Assembly (NCBI GenBank): GCA_029260755.1
Contig: JAJDCQ010000170.1
Coordinates: 1 to 54,306 of the forward strand
Length of the DNA: 54,306 nucleotides
From: Planctomycetota bacterium
Lineage (GTDB): Bacteria; Planctomycetota; J058; JAJDCQ01
Direction: 5' to 3'
Made by a program: the position numbers and the translations under genes. The notes beneath the pieces are model-generated. The model was given only the letters and a program-made list of their open reading frames with translations. It was not told the origin of the DNA and ran no database searches. Of this stretch, positions 38,944 to 47,623 are shown in pieces. The stretch's first letter is position 1. Every line of letters starts with the position of its first letter.

Positions 38944-41376
38944 GTGATGTCGACGCATCCCGCTCCACCCCCTGGCGGCGCCGGCGGCGCCCGACGCATC
39001 GGTCCCTACGCCGTCACCGGCACCCTCGGCCGGGGCGGCATGGGGATCGTCTACCGGGCGACCCACCTCGCCTCGGGACGCCCTGTCGCCCTGAAGGTCC
39101 TTCGCACGCCCGGCGACGCGCGGGCCGTCGCGCGCCTGCGCCGCGTGGCGCAGGCGCTCGGCAAGGTCGATCATCCCGGCGTCGTTCGCGTCCTCGACGT
39201 CGGGACGACCGACGACCTCTCCCCCTACCTCGCGATCGAGCTCGTCGAGGGAGCGAGCCTCGATGTCCTCGTCGCCGGGATGCCGGTCGGCGAGCGCCTC
39301 CGCATCGTCGCGGACGCCGCCCGCGCGCTCCACGCCGCCCACGAGCACGGCGTCATCCACCGCGATGTGAAGTCGGGGAACATCCTCGTCGCCGCCGACG
39401 GCACGGTGAAGGTGCTCGACTTCGGGATCGGCAAGATCGTCGATGCGACCACGATCACGCAGCTCACCGCGACCGGCGTGGTCGTGGGGACGCTCGGCTA
39501 CATGGCGCCCGAGCAGGTCACCGACGGCGCCGACGTCGATCGCCGGACCGACGTCTACGGCCTCGGCGCGACGCTCTTCGATGCGATCACCGGGCGGCCG
39601 CCCGTCGACCCCGGCGTCGAGGCGACCCAGGCCCTCTACGCGATCCTCTCGGGGACACCGCCGCCGGCCTCGAGCATCGCGATGCCCGGAACGTTCGTCG
39701 GCCCGACCCCGAGCCCCGCCGCGGTCGACGCGATCATCGCGCGCGCCCTCGCGAAGTCCCCCGCCGCGCGCTACGAGACGGCGGCGGAGCTCGCGGCCGA
39801 CATCGATCGCGCCCGGGCCGGGGAGACGATCGCCGCGCCCGGGCGCTCGGAACGTGGCCGTCCGTCCGGGCGAACGCTCCTCGTCGCGGGCGGCGCGCTC
39901 GCGTGGGCGGCGACGCTCGCGGCGGGCGTGGCGATCGGTCGGCTCACCGCGCCTGCGTCCTCGCCAGGGGCGGTCGCCGAGGCGGCGCAGGCCTCGGAGG
40001 CCGGGAGCCCGCCGACGGATGGGGGGGAGGCGCGGGACTCCGGGCGGCCGCCGGGCCGGACTCTCGAGGAGAGGGCGGCGCCCGTCCTCGCCGAGAACGC
40101 GGTCCGGGCGGGCGACCTGGTCGCGGTCCTCGCGTCTTACCGCGCGACCGCGGTCGACGGGCTCGATGGGCTGGAGGCGTCCGCCGGGGAGCTCTCTCCG
40201 GCGCAGGGACACGGCCTCTGGCTCGGGGCGCTCCTCGAGCGGGCGTCGATCGCCGACCGGGCTGGCGTGGAGCGGGCGCGGCGCGCGGCCCTCGCCCTGG
40301 AGGACCGGCTCGCCGGCGCTCCTCGAGCCCGCGCGGGCGAAGTGCGGACCCGCACCGAGGCGCTCGGGCGGATCGCCCTCGACGCCCTCGGGGGGGCGGT
40401 CGACGGTGACCCCGAGCGCGGACTCCGCTTCATGTCCGCCCCCGAGCGCCACCCGCTCGCCGACGCGCTCTCTCCGGACGATCCCGCCCGGGTGACGGAG
40501 CTGTTCCTGGAGATCGTCGGCCAGCGCCCGGCCGCGGGGCTCACCGGCATCGCCGAGGCGCGGATGCTGCTGGTCGAGGTCGTCCGGGCGGGCCGCCTCG
40601 AGGTGCTCGGCAAGGAGGTTCCCGCCGACGACTTCCTCGAGCAGCCGGGGTCGCTCCACGGGCTGCTCGAGTTCCGGCTTCGCTCGATGGTCGAGAGCGC
40701 CCTGCCGTCGTTCCCGGTCGGGTTGCGTGCCCGGGCGCGCGAGGCGTTCGACCGGGTGAGCGCCGACGTGAAGACCCTCGGCGAGGAGCGCCTGATCCGA
40801 CTCCGGCCCGATGATCGGGCCACCCTGGTCGCGCTCGGCGCCGCCGGGTCGAGGTGGTCGCGGGACGAGCATGGGATCGCGGTCGACATCGGCGACGCGG
40901 ACACTCTCGACCGGTGGCACCGGGGCGAGGCGCATCTCCTCCTGCCCCGGGCGCTCGAGCGGTTCGGCGAGGTCGAGGTCGAGGTGACCGGGAGGCCGGG
41001 TCCGCTCCTGGCCGTCGAGCTCGCCGCCGGGCTCGGCCCGTCCGCCGAGCGCATCGGGGCGACGGTCCAGAACCGCACGTCGACGCCGATCGGCGGACCG
41101 GTCGGCGACCGGTTCTTCCGGGGCGGGGCGGCGCTCGCGCTCCTCCTCACCGACGAGCGGAAGGCGGAGCTCGGCAACCTCGCGCTCATGACCCGGACCC
41201 TGGCGTTCCGGGCGAGCGCCGACCGGGCGCAGGTCGAGGTGTCGATCGACGGTGAGGCGACCTTCTCCCTGCCGACCCCCGACCCCTCCGGAGATCTCGA
41301 CGGCGTGGCGCTCCGCATCTATCCGGCGCCGGGGACCGCCGTCGGCGAGGTCCGCCTCCGGCTGCCGCCGCCGTAG
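38944..41376 (+). CDS. Ser/Thr protein kinase with altered catalytic motifs and membrane anchor
   Basis: An 810-residue protein from GTG 38944 (ATG 38947 is possible). The kinase domain covers residues 20-292: GRGGMGIVY (29-37), Lys51, HRDVKSGN (139-146), DFG (159-161), APE (188-190). The alpha-C glutamate that pairs with Lys51 is replaced by Val68 (RLRRVAQALG), and the usual HRDxKPxN has Ser144 in place of Pro. A membrane helix lies at about 311-331. The external part of about 480 residues is helical, then ends in a beta-rich domain (about 640-810). TAGACT at 38933-38938 could be a -10 placing transcription at the start codon. Confidence 0.88.
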   Translation: MMSTHPAPPPGGAGGARRIGPYAVTGTLGRGGMGIVYRATHLASGRPVALKVLRTPGDARAVARLRRVAQALGKVDHPGVVRVLDVGTTDDLSPYLAIELVEGASLDVLVAGMPVGERLRIVADAARALHAAHEHGVIHRDVKSGNILVAADGTVKVLDFGIGKIVDATTITQLTATGVVVGTLGYMAPEQVTDGADVDRRTDVYGLGATLFDAITGRPPVDPGVEATQALYAILSGTPPPASSIAMPGTFVGPTPSPAAVDAIIARALAKSPAARYETAAELAADIDRARAGETIAAPGRSERGRPSGRTLLVAGGALAWAATLAAGVAIGRLTAPASSPGAVAEAAQASEAGSPPTDGGEARDSGRPPGRTLEERAAPVLAENAVRAGDLVAVLASYRATAVDGLDGLEASAGELSPAQGHGLWLGALLERASIADRAGVERARRAALALEDRLAGAPRARAGEVRTRTEALGRIALDALGGAVDGDPERGLRFMSAPERHPLADALSPDDPARVTELFLEIVGQRPAAGLTGIAEARMLLVEVVRAGRLEVLGKEVPADDFLEQPGSLHGLLEFRLRSMVESALPSFPVGLRARAREAFDRVSADVKTLGEERLIRLRPDDRATLVALGAAGSRWSRDEHGIAVDIGDADTLDRWHRGEAHLLLPRALERFGEVEVEVTGRPGPLLAVELAAGLGPSAERIGATVQNRTSTPIGGPVGDRFFRGGAALALLLTDERKAELGNLALMTRTLAFRASADRAQVEVSIDGEATFSLPTPDPSGDLDGVALRIYPAPGTAVGEVRLRLPPP

Positions 41377-41397
41377 GGGCCCGGCGCGGCTCGCCGC

Positions 41398-41425
41398 TTG
41401 ACACGCCGCCCGTCTTCACCAAGAT
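41398..41425 (+). promoter_or_regulatory. Promoter of the SGNH hydrolase gene
   Basis: Consensus TTGACA at 41398-41403, a 16 bp spacer and CAAGAT at 41420-41425. It lies 22 bp after the kinase stop, and the gene start carries GAGGAGG at 41447-41453, 5 bp before GTG 41459. Confidence 0.5.
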
Positions 41426-41458
41426 CGGGCCAGTCCTGGCGCGGCCGAGGAGGCGATC

Positions 41459-42658
41459 GTGGGGAGCCCGGAACCGATCTCAGCAGGCGATGCGCCGTCC
41501 CCGGGCGCCGGGACCGCTCCGACCGGAGAGGGCGGGGCCCGTCCGCCCCTGTCGGCCAGTCGCAAGGCGCTCTTCACGGCGGTCCTCGTCCTCGCGCCGC
41601 TGCTGCTCGTCGAGGGCGGCATGCGGATTCACTACCGGATCAAGGAGGGGCACTGGGGCGTCCCCGACCGCTACCAGGACCGGTACGAGACGCTCTACGA
41701 GCGCCACCCCTACCTCGGCTGGGTCCTTCGTCCGAACGCCCGCTACGAGAAGCGCAGCGACGAGACGACGAAGGTCATCGAGAGCAACGCCTACCAGCTT
41801 CGCGATGACGAGATCGTCTCGCCGAAGCCGCCGGGCCGGATCCGGATCGTCTGCCTCGGCGGGTCGACGACGTTCGACGTCGGCGTGACCGACAACGCCA
41901 GGACGTGGCCGAACCGGCTCGAGGCGCTCGCGCGCGAACGCCGGCCGGAGCTCGACGTCGAGGTCGTGAACGCGGGGTTCCCCGGCTACAACACGGCGAC
42001 GAGCCTGATCAACCTGAGCCTGCGGATCGTCGACCTCGACCCCGACCTGGTCGTCGTCTACCACGGGATCAACGACCTGACCGCCGCGCAGATCCCCGAG
42101 TTCCGGAGCGACTACGCCCACGGCTGGGCGGAGCGCTTCGTCGGCGAGCCCGGCCCGATCCGGCGCGCGCTCCGGAGCAGCATCCTGTTCGCGAAGATCG
42201 AGCACTCGATGCGGAGGCGGCGTGACCGCGCCGCCGGGCGCCAGGACGCCGGCGTCGAGGTCACCGTTCCCGACGAGGCGACCGAGACCTACCGGCGAAA
42301 CCTCCGCACGATCGCCGGCATCTGCCAGGCCCACGGGATTCGGCTCGCCCTCGGAACGTTCGCGACCGCCCGGAGTCAGTTCGAGGAGCCGGCTCCGCCC
42401 GGCTTCGCCTGCTCCTACACCCCGAACCTCACCCCCGCCGAGCTCCAGCGCTCCCTCCGCGAATGGGCCGACGTCGTCCGCGCCGTCGCCGCCGAACAGG
42501 ACGCGTGGCTGCTCGACGTCCAGAAGAAGCTCCCCGCGGACCCGCAGCTCTTCGACGACTTCATCCATCTCAATGATGAAGGCGCGCGAGCGATGGCCGC
42601 CGTCGTCTACGACGAGCTCGAGGCCGCGGGCGCGTGGGAGACGCTCGCAGGGCGATGA
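41459..42658 (+). CDS. Membrane-anchored SGNH/GDSL hydrolase
   Basis: A 399-residue protein with a Pro/Gly-rich N-terminus, one membrane anchor at about 37-54 and an external SGNH esterase-like domain. Block I is CLGGSTTFD with Ser136, the Gly block is NAGFPGYN near 171, block III is HGINDL with Asn205, and block V is DDFIHLND near 365, with Asp and His of the catalytic triad. Such proteins deacylate lipids or polysaccharides; the exact substrate is unknown. The start is defined by a strong GAGGAGG site. Confidence 0.88.
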   Translation: MGSPEPISAGDAPSPGAGTAPTGEGGARPPLSASRKALFTAVLVLAPLLLVEGGMRIHYRIKEGHWGVPDRYQDRYETLYERHPYLGWVLRPNARYEKRSDETTKVIESNAYQLRDDEIVSPKPPGRIRIVCLGGSTTFDVGVTDNARTWPNRLEALARERRPELDVEVVNAGFPGYNTATSLINLSLRIVDLDPDLVVVYHGINDLTAAQIPEFRSDYAHGWAERFVGEPGPIRRALRSSILFAKIEHSMRRRRDRAAGRQDAGVEVTVPDEATETYRRNLRTIAGICQAHGIRLALGTFATARSQFEEPAPPGFACSYTPNLTPAELQRSLREWADVVRAVAAEQDAWLLDVQKKLPADPQLFDDFIHLNDEGARAMAAVVYDELEAAGAWETLAGR

Positions 42659-42667
42659 GCGCCGGTG

Positions 42668-42696
42668 TTGACATACGTCAACGCCAGCGGTAGTCT
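42668..42696 (+). promoter_or_regulatory. Self-overlapping promoter/operator of the toxin-antitoxin-like pair
   Basis: TTGACA at 42668-42673, 17 bp, TAGTCT at 42691-42696. The -35 lies inside the palindrome TTGACATACGTCAA (42668-42681), a likely operator. Only 6 bp separate the -10 from the ATG at 42703, so the mRNA is probably leaderless. Confidence 0.65.
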
Positions 42697-42702
42697 CTAG
42701 AG

Positions 42703-42945
42703 ATGCCGAGGCCAAGGCATCCGAACGCCGAGATCGAAGCCGCGGTGGGGCGCGCCGAGGCGCGAGGCTGGCGCGTGATGATGAGTCGCGGGCACGCCTG
42801 GGGCCGGCTCTTCTGTCCAGGCGGCGGCTGCATCGCGAGCGTCTGGTCCACGCCTCGGAGCCCGACGAACCACGCGAGGCAACTCGGCCGTGCCGTCGAG
42901 CGCTGTGCCTGCCCTGCGGGAGACGACGAGAGTGAGCAGTCATAA
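42703..42945 (+). CDS. Small HicA-like putative toxin
   Basis: An 80-residue protein. After MPRPRHPNAEIEAAV it has GWRVMMSRGHAWGRLFCPGG and a C-terminal helix (NHARQLGRAVERC). The order helix, GW-strand, GHAWG/GRLFC strands and helix recalls the HicA double-stranded-RNA-binding fold, whose catalytic His sits in GSHH; here GHAWG would supply it. Homology is not proven. It is followed by a DNA-binding protein overlapping by 14 bp, the usual toxin-antitoxin layout. No ribosome site precedes the ATG, in line with a leaderless transcript. Confidence 0.65.
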   Translation: MPRPRHPNAEIEAAVGRAEARGWRVMMSRGHAWGRLFCPGGGCIASVWSTPRSPTNHARQLGRAVERCACPAGDDESEQS

Positions 42946-43489
42946 CTTCACGCTGGCCCTCGGAGCGAGCGAGCTGACCCCCGACCTCGAGGACGCCCTC
43001 TTCGAGGCCGGCTGTGACGATGCGACGCCCTCACAGTCGGGGCGCGCGGTCTTCCTCGAGTTCGATCGCGACGCACCGTCTTTGCGGGAGGCGATCCTGT
43101 CGGCGATCGAGCAGGTGCGTCTGGCGGGATGCGCCGTGCGGCGCGTGGTGACCGAAGACCTCGTGAACGCCGCGCAGATCGCGGAGCGTCTCGCGCGATC
43201 GCGCGAGTCCGTGCGGCTCCTGATCAACGGAGAGCGTGGACCCGGAGGATTCCCGGCGCCCGAGCACCACGTGGGGGGGCGCCCCCTCTGGAGCTGGGGC
43301 GAGGTGGCGAGGTGGCTCCGGGAGAGTCGAGTGGCCGAGGTCGAGGCGGACGACGGGTCCGGCTCCTTGCTCGACGCGATCAACAGCGCCCTCGGCCTCG
43401 CCCGGGCGGAGGGCTCGCTGACCGACTCCGGCGTTCGTCGGATCTCGGGCCTCCTCGGAGAGCGCGTGCGGAAGACGCTCGCACCCTGA
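42932..43489 (+). CDS. DNA-binding putative antitoxin partner
   Basis: A 185-residue protein starting at GTG 42932 inside the end of the small gene. The N-terminal half (about 1-65) is an alpha/beta unit (HNFTLALGASE, GRAVFLEFDRDAPSLREAILSA quoted in part). The C-terminal half has a helix-turn-helix (NAAQIAERLARSRESVRLL) and a wing with RPLWSWGEVARWL, as in proteins of the AlpA/MerR kind. The arrangement of a small putative toxin followed by a larger DNA-binding partner fits a type II module that represses the palindromic promoter. A known family label cannot be given with confidence. Confidence 0.65.
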   Translation: MSSHNFTLALGASELTPDLEDALFEAGCDDATPSQSGRAVFLEFDRDAPSLREAILSAIEQVRLAGCAVRRVVTEDLVNAAQIAERLARSRESVRLLINGERGPGGFPAPEHHVGGRPLWSWGEVARWLRESRVAEVEADDGSGSLLDAINSALGLARAEGSLTDSGVRRISGLLGERVRKTLAP

Positions 43490-43579
43490 GGGCCGGTTCC
43501 GATCGCTGGGCCGGCGCTAGATGATCGCGTCCAGGAATCCCGACCTCGGAGGCGTGCGTCGCTCACCTGGCCTCGTCGC

Positions 43580-44404
43580 CTACCGTCGCCGCCGCGTCCG
43601 GCGGTGGCCCGCCGTCGCGAGGTTCACGCCGAGGGTCGGCGAGATCCGGTTGAGCAGCCAGAGGCTCTTCGCGACCCACGTCACCGGGATGATCGGCAGA
43701 TTGCGGACGACGCCGGCGAGGATGTCGCGGGCGCAGCGATCGGGCGGGTAGGGCTTGCTCGGCAGCTCCTCGAGGAGCTTGTCGCGGTGACGGGCGGCGG
43801 CGTCGCTCACCGTCTCGGAGTGGGTGTTGAGGATCGGCGTGTCGATCACGCCGGGGCAGACGGCGCTCACCCGGACGCCGAACTCGGCCGCCTCGGCCCG
43901 GAGCGAGGTCGAGAGGCCGACGACGGCGAACTTGCTCGCGGCGTAGGGCGTGATGCCGGGGCAGGGGACGAGGCCGGCCGTCGACGCGGTGTTCACGATG
44001 TGGCCGAAGCCCTGCTCGATCATGATGGGGTAGCCGGCGTGGATCCCGTGGATGACGCCGCGCAGGTTCACGTCGAGCGTCCGGTACCAGACCTCGAGGT
44101 CGAGCTCGTGCACCTCGCCGAGGATGCCGATGCCGGCGTTGTTGAAGAGGAGGTCGATCCGACCGTGCTCCCGGGCGGTCCTCTCGATCACCTCGGCGAC
44201 GGCCGCCGCGTCGGTGACGTCGACCCGCGCGGCGGCGACGGTCGCGGGCGCCTCGGCGGCGACGGCCGCCGCGCCGGCCTCGTCGATGTCGGCCGCGACG
44301 ACGGTCTCGGCGCCTCGCCGGACGAGGAGACGAACGAGCTCGCGACCGATGCCGGAGGCGCCGCCGGTGACGACCGCGACCTTCCCCTCGAACGGACCGG
44401 CCAT
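43580..44404 (-). CDS. Short-chain dehydrogenase/reductase
   Basis: A 274-residue SDR. The cofactor motif is TGGASGIG near residue 13, with ADID after the second strand, which favours NAD(H). NNAG follows near 90, the catalytic Ser is in NTAST near 138, and YAASK near 152 gives Tyr and Lys. The substrate is unknown. The C-terminal 40 residues (IIPVTWVAKSLWLLNRI) are hydrophobic, as in SDRs that sit at a membrane or act on lipids. Start ATG 44404 overlaps the upstream gene by one base (TGATG). Confidence 0.9.
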   Translation of the reverse strand: MAGPFEGKVAVVTGGASGIGRELVRLLVRRGAETVVAADIDEAGAAAVAAEAPATVAAARVDVTDAAAVAEVIERTAREHGRIDLLFNNAGIGILGEVHELDLEVWYRTLDVNLRGVIHGIHAGYPIMIEQGFGHIVNTASTAGLVPCPGITPYAASKFAVVGLSTSLRAEAAEFGVRVSAVCPGVIDTPILNTHSETVSDAAARHRDKLLEELPSKPYPPDRCARDILAGVVRNLPIIPVTWVAKSLWLLNRISPTLGVNLATAGHRRTRRRR

Positions 44405-45423
44405 CACGCGCGTTCCTTCAACGAGACCGTCAGCCGCCGGATCTTGATCGGCGCTCCGACCTCGAGGAAGAACCGGAGCTCGCCGAGCTCGACCCACGGC
44501 TTCACCTCGGGGTTGAACGTCGCGAGGACGGTGGTCGCGTCGCCGCCCGGGTCGTGCCAGACGAGGAGCGCCTCCCAGGGGAGGCGATCGCGCATCGCGG
44601 CGCCGATCGCCTCGTGGCCGCCGAAGCGGTCGATCGCGACCGTCTCGTCCTCGGGCGTCGACGGGATCGACTCGGGCCGGACGAAGAGCTCGGCGTCATC
44701 GACGAAGAGGTCGAGGACGGCCGCCGGGTCGTCGGCCGCGACGCTCGCGTTCCAGAGGGCCATGAAGCGGTCGAGGAAAGACTGCGGTCCGGCGGCGACC
44801 GGCTCGGACGAGGGCAGATCCTCCTCGCCGGCGGCGTCGCCGTCGACGATCCCGAACCCGAGGACGATCGCGGCGACGGCGCCGGCCGCGTCGCGGCCGA
44901 CGTAGCTCGCGTAGAGGCCGTCGCCGTAGCCCGCCGAGAAGGCGATCACGTTCGGCCGGTCGCCGTCGTCGCCGCCCGGGACGACGGACGCCCACGTCCA
45001 GCTCGGCGACTCGTTCCGCTCGAGCTGCTCGGCGAGCTCCTCGCAGAACGCGACCGGGTCGGCCTCGATCGCCGAGACGGCGGCGACGTCGAGGAGCGCG
45101 CTCGCGCCCGAGTCGACGGGGTGGGCCACGGAGCGCTCCCAGGCGACGACCGGGGCGTCGGTGACCGCCAGCCGGACCGCGGCGACCCGCCGGTCGGGGT
45201 CGTCGAGGTCCTTGAGGACGCCGATGGTCACGGGGTACGTGCCCGCGGGCAGCTCGACCGGGATCCGGAAGCGGGTGTCCGGCTCGATCAGCGGATCGCA
45301 GGCGAGGACGCCGCCGGAGGTGACGCGGAGGTGCGCGACGGTGCGCGGCTCCGCGGCCCAGGTGCCGAGCGCCGAGGAGAGGCGCTCGCCGTTGCGGAAG
45401 ACGGCGTCGAGGTCGGGCTCCAT
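44404..45423 (-). CDS. DUF4241 domain fused to a SnoaL/NTF2-like domain
   Basis: A 339-residue protein of two parts. Residues about 30-215 carry DUF4241 traits: SGGVLACDPLIEP, LPAGTYPVTIGVL, DRRVAAVRLAV, VAWERSV and NVIAFSAGYGDGLYASY. Residues about 220-339 form an NTF2-like cone fold (FLDRFMALWNASVAADD, DLFVDDAELFV, GHEAIGAAMRDRLPW), like SnoaL proteins. DUF4241 function is not known; NTF2-like domains often act as small-molecule or immunity modules. It lies 55 bp after the transglutaminase gene on the same strand. Confidence 0.75.
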   Translation of the reverse strand: MEPDLDAVFRNGERLSSALGTWAAEPRTVAHLRVTSGGVLACDPLIEPDTRFRIPVELPAGTYPVTIGVLKDLDDPDRRVAAVRLAVTDAPVVAWERSVAHPVDSGASALLDVAAVSAIEADPVAFCEELAEQLERNESPSWTWASVVPGGDDGDRPNVIAFSAGYGDGLYASYVGRDAAGAVAAIVLGFGIVDGDAAGEEDLPSSEPVAAGPQSFLDRFMALWNASVAADDPAAVLDLFVDDAELFVRPESIPSTPEDETVAIDRFGGHEAIGAAMRDRLPWEALLVWHDPGGDATTVLATFNPEVKPWVELGELRFFLEVGAPIKIRRLTVSLKERA

Positions 45424-45478
45424 GGAGCCGTCCTAACGCCTGGCCGGGTCCCGGCGCAAGCGTCGACGGGCTGGCCCG

Positions 45479-47623
45479 TCAGCGCGCGAGGCCCGCTCCG
45501 TCGGGGGCGTAGCGGCGCAGGGCGTAGGTGCGCAGGAAGGTGACCGCCTCGTCGCGCCCCTCGAGCTCGGCTCGCTGGAGCCGGAGCGCGTACTCGTGGA
45601 GCGTCTCGGAGGACCTCCTCGGGAAGCCGAGCTTGGCGAGATGCTCCTCGAGGAGGGCGAGGCGGTGGCGCTCGGCGAGGAGCTCGGGCGAGAGGTCGCG
45701 GAGCGCCACGTCGATCGCGTCGCTGCTCTTCCTCCGCGAGCGCCGCCAGACGAAGAGGCCCGCCCCCGCGACGAGCAAGGCGATCCGCCACCACGCGCCG
45801 ACGAGCCAGAGGACCGCCTCCCGGACGCCGCGGAGGGAGAGCTCCATCAGGCGGCGGATCCCGCCCCGGGCGAGCAGGCCGCGGGCCTGCTCCACCAGTC
45901 CCCAGAGCCACTCGCCGAAGGCGGCGAGGCTCGAGGGCTCGCTCGTGTCGGGCGCGGCGTCGGGCGGCGTCATCTCGCCGACGATCCAGCCTCGCTCCGG
46001 GTGGCCGATCTCGACCCAGGCGTGGGCGTGCCGGGAGCGCGCGACGTAGAGGTCGCCCCAGGAGTTCTTCTCCTCGCAGACGAAGCCGGTGACGTAGCGG
46101 GCCGGGATGCCGAGGCGGCGCAGGAGGAGCGTGCCGGCCGCGGCGAAGAGCTCGCAGTGACCGTGGCTCTTCTCCTCGAGGAACTGGATCACCGGGTCGC
46201 GGTCGGGGTCGAGGTCGATGCCGACCCGGTAGTCGTAACGCGCCTCGAACCACAGGGTGAGGGCGGCGACCCAGCGGTCGATGTCGATCGTCGCCTCGCC
46301 GATCGGCCGCGGAAGGCTCCGCTCGCGCGCGATCGACTCGAGGACGCGGTCGAGGCTCGCGACCAGGGCCGGGTCCTCGGGCGGCGCGAGCCACTCGGGG
46401 TCGCCGGTCGTGCCGGGGATCGGCTGGCTCTCGTCGACGAAGACGCCGTAGCCGCGCGCGGTCGAGCCGAACGAGACGGTCAGGACGTCGCCCGGCCAGA
46501 GGAGGACGTCCTTCTTGTCGGTCGCCTCGACGGCGTTCGACTCGATCGGCAGGAAGTAGTGTCGACCGTACTGGCCGGCCGGGTAGATCTCGAAGTCCGG
46601 CGCCGCCTCGACGGCCGGCGGCAGTCGGCCGAGGAAGGTCCAGCGGCCCTCGTAGAGCGGTCGCGACTCGGCCGTCTGCTTGGTCGAGACGGCCGGCTCC
46701 CAGGTTCCCTTGTCGTAGCCGAGGAAGACGCCGCCCCGAAGGTAGCCGGGGGCCTCCGCGCCGAACGAGCGGATGGCGATCGTGTCGCCGCCGCTCGCCT
46801 TCAGGGATGCGATGCTGCCGAGGGTCGCCGTGTTGCTGAAGCCCCCGCGACTCCGGCCGCCGAAGGTGATCTTCGAGATGACGCGGTTGACGTCGTCGTA
46901 GTAGATGCGCGCCACGACGCAGAGGATGACCGAGGAGACGACGAGGAGGCCGAGCGCGACCCCGAGGCGCGCCCGGTGACCGCGCCGCCGCCGGGCGGCC
47001 GTCTCGCGGTCGATGCTCGGGGCGGACGGCGCGCGGGGGAGGCCGCGCCGGAGCGCGATGCAGATGAGCGTGCCCTGGATGATCACGAGGATCAGGTAGG
47101 GGGTGTGCGGGAGGGCGTACCCGGCCGTGGAGAACGAGAACCCGACGGCGAGGAGGGTCACGGGGAGGCGCGGTCGTCCCCGCGGTCCGTAGATCCGGAT
47201 GACCGCGATCGCGTGACAGTAGAGGCCGACGTAGGCGGCCTGGAAGACGACGCCGGCCGGGCCGGGCATGGTCACCACCTGGCTCAGGAAGGCGAACGGC
47301 AGCCCGAGGAGGAGGTAGCCGATGAAGCGCGGCTCGGGGATCGTGACGGTTCGCGAGAGGAGCGGGTGGGCGACGGTCGCGGCGAGGAAGGGGCCGACGA
47401 GGAGCGCCGCGCCGATCATGGCCGGTCCGCTTCGCCAGTTGCCGAGGGCGATCAGGAGGGCGACCTGGCCGCAGATGAGCATCGCGACGATGAGCAGGTC
47501 GCTCAGCAGCTCGTCGACCGACCCGGCGCCGGCGCGGGCGTCCGACGCAGAGGCGTCGGCGACCCGCGTATCGACGACGGCGTCGACGCGACCGGAGCCG
47601 ACCGCGGCGTCGGTCATCACCAT
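45479..47623 (-). CDS. TgpA-like membrane transglutaminase with DUF4129 tail
   Basis: A 714-residue protein. Hydrophobic segments fill residues about 30-205 and 235-260. The external transglutaminase core holds Cys490 (HGHCELFAA) and His534 (RHAHAWVEI). The third catalytic site is usually Asp in a W-x-x-x-D-x-TP context; here it is Glu (GWIVGEMTPP). A second membrane helix at about 600 leads to a DUF4129-like cytoplasmic tail (ETLHEYALRLQRAEL). It is made after the DUF58 protein by a TGATG overlap, completing a MoxR/DUF58/transglutaminase module. Confidence 0.88.
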   Translation of the reverse strand: MVMTDAAVGSGRVDAVVDTRVADASASDARAGAGSVDELLSDLLIVAMLICGQVALLIALGNWRSGPAMIGAALLVGPFLAATVAHPLLSRTVTIPEPRFIGYLLLGLPFAFLSQVVTMPGPAGVVFQAAYVGLYCHAIAVIRIYGPRGRPRLPVTLLAVGFSFSTAGYALPHTPYLILVIIQGTLICIALRRGLPRAPSAPSIDRETAARRRRGHRARLGVALGLLVVSSVILCVVARIYYDDVNRVISKITFGGRSRGGFSNTATLGSIASLKASGGDTIAIRSFGAEAPGYLRGGVFLGYDKGTWEPAVSTKQTAESRPLYEGRWTFLGRLPPAVEAAPDFEIYPAGQYGRHYFLPIESNAVEATDKKDVLLWPGDVLTVSFGSTARGYGVFVDESQPIPGTTGDPEWLAPPEDPALVASLDRVLESIARERSLPRPIGEATIDIDRWVAALTLWFEARYDYRVGIDLDPDRDPVIQFLEEKSHGHCELFAAAGTLLLRRLGIPARYVTGFVCEEKNSWGDLYVARSRHAHAWVEIGHPERGWIVGEMTPPDAAPDTSEPSSLAAFGEWLWGLVEQARGLLARGGIRRLMELSLRGVREAVLWLVGAWWRIALLVAGAGLFVWRRSRRKSSDAIDVALRDLSPELLAERHRLALLEEHLAKLGFPRRSSETLHEYALRLQRAELEGRDEAVTFLRTYALRRYAPDGAGLAR

